This document shows, piece by piece, positions 63,955 through 64,000 of a stretch of DNA of 64,000 nucleotides. A program made the translations under genes and the position numbers. The notes beneath the pieces were generated by a model. That model did not search any database and was not told the DNA's origin. It worked only from the letters and a program-made list of their open reading frames with translations. The DNA is from an uncultured Prevotella sp. GTDB taxonomy: Bacteria > Bacteroidota > Bacteroidia > Bacteroidales > Bacteroidaceae. The first letter of the stretch is position 1. Every line of letters begins with the position of its first letter. The DNA is taken from NCBI GenBank assembly GCA_900541575.1, contig UQKO01000007.1, forward strand, positions 1-64,000. Reading direction: 5' to 3'.

Positions 63955-64000
63955 TGATACTTGAGCAAGGTATTTTAAGAAACAGAATGTGCATCCTTCA

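Noticed and set aside
1..64000. tRNA or rRNA genes
   Set aside because: No T-loop consensus or acceptor stems were found in the gaps by eye; a tRNA scan would settle this.

Overview
The window reads as a chromosomal segment from a Bacteroidota of the order Bacteroidales, probably Prevotellaceae-like. The grounds are a SusC/SusD pair, several TonB-dependent receptors, an S46 dipeptidyl-peptidase, DUF3316 and DUF349 proteins, methylmalonyl-CoA decarboxylase-type genes, and many promoters of the Bacteroidota form TTG-N19/20-TAnnTTTG. No rRNA, tRNA, CRISPR array, intact transposase or prophage was seen.

Layout. 1-683: the end of a dispersed repeat, then the long leader of a SusC/SusD/lipoprotein operon (684-6637). 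6751-7292: a non-coding repeat element with terminal inverted repeats and a 22-bp palindromic array. 7479-12026 (minus): ABC transporter, GntR regulator and TonB-dependent receptor. 12306-14444 (minus): DPP7-type S46 peptidase. 14634-20751 (plus): heavy-metal export operon (His-rich small protein, HlyD-like adaptor, CusA/CzcA RND pump, TolC-like channel). 20935-23898: SulP transporter and DedA protein, divergent. 24052-28389: tight operon of DUF3316 protein, S41 peptidase, radical SAM enzyme, TilS and a small lipoprotein. 28631-31771 (minus): large beta-barrel receptor. 32215-34689: AAA ATPase, DUF4435 (TOPRIM-like) protein and an overlapping HMA/AraC regulator. 34818-38028 (minus): MarC and a biotin-dependent carboxyltransferase operon. 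38561-41261: serC and a CotH-family protein. 41573-44488 (minus): DUF349 protein and CorA. 44988-46998: AT-rich accessory island with a strong operator palindrome, a deleted ATPase gene, an unknown protein and a deiminase-like protein. 47144-49923: flippase, zinc peptidase and WbuC cupin. About 50200-50680: second, inverted copy of the repeat element. 51041-55943: arginine biosynthesis cluster (argR, GNAT, argG, argC, argD). 56029-57854: a membrane-anchored unknown and a WYL regulator. 58303-63954: alpha-2-macroglobulin-like protein.

Most genes are ordinary core functions: nutrient import, peptide use, metal export, arginine and serine synthesis, propionate metabolism. The least explained material is (i) the dispersed repeat family with 22-bp palindromic arrays in two inverted loci, (ii) the ATPase/DUF4435 pair, whose two-domain plan matches the PARIS anti-phage pair, joined by a 95-nt overlap to an HMA/AraC regulator, and (iii) the AT-rich island at 45-47 kb. 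Family names rest on motifs read by eye; no database search was possible.
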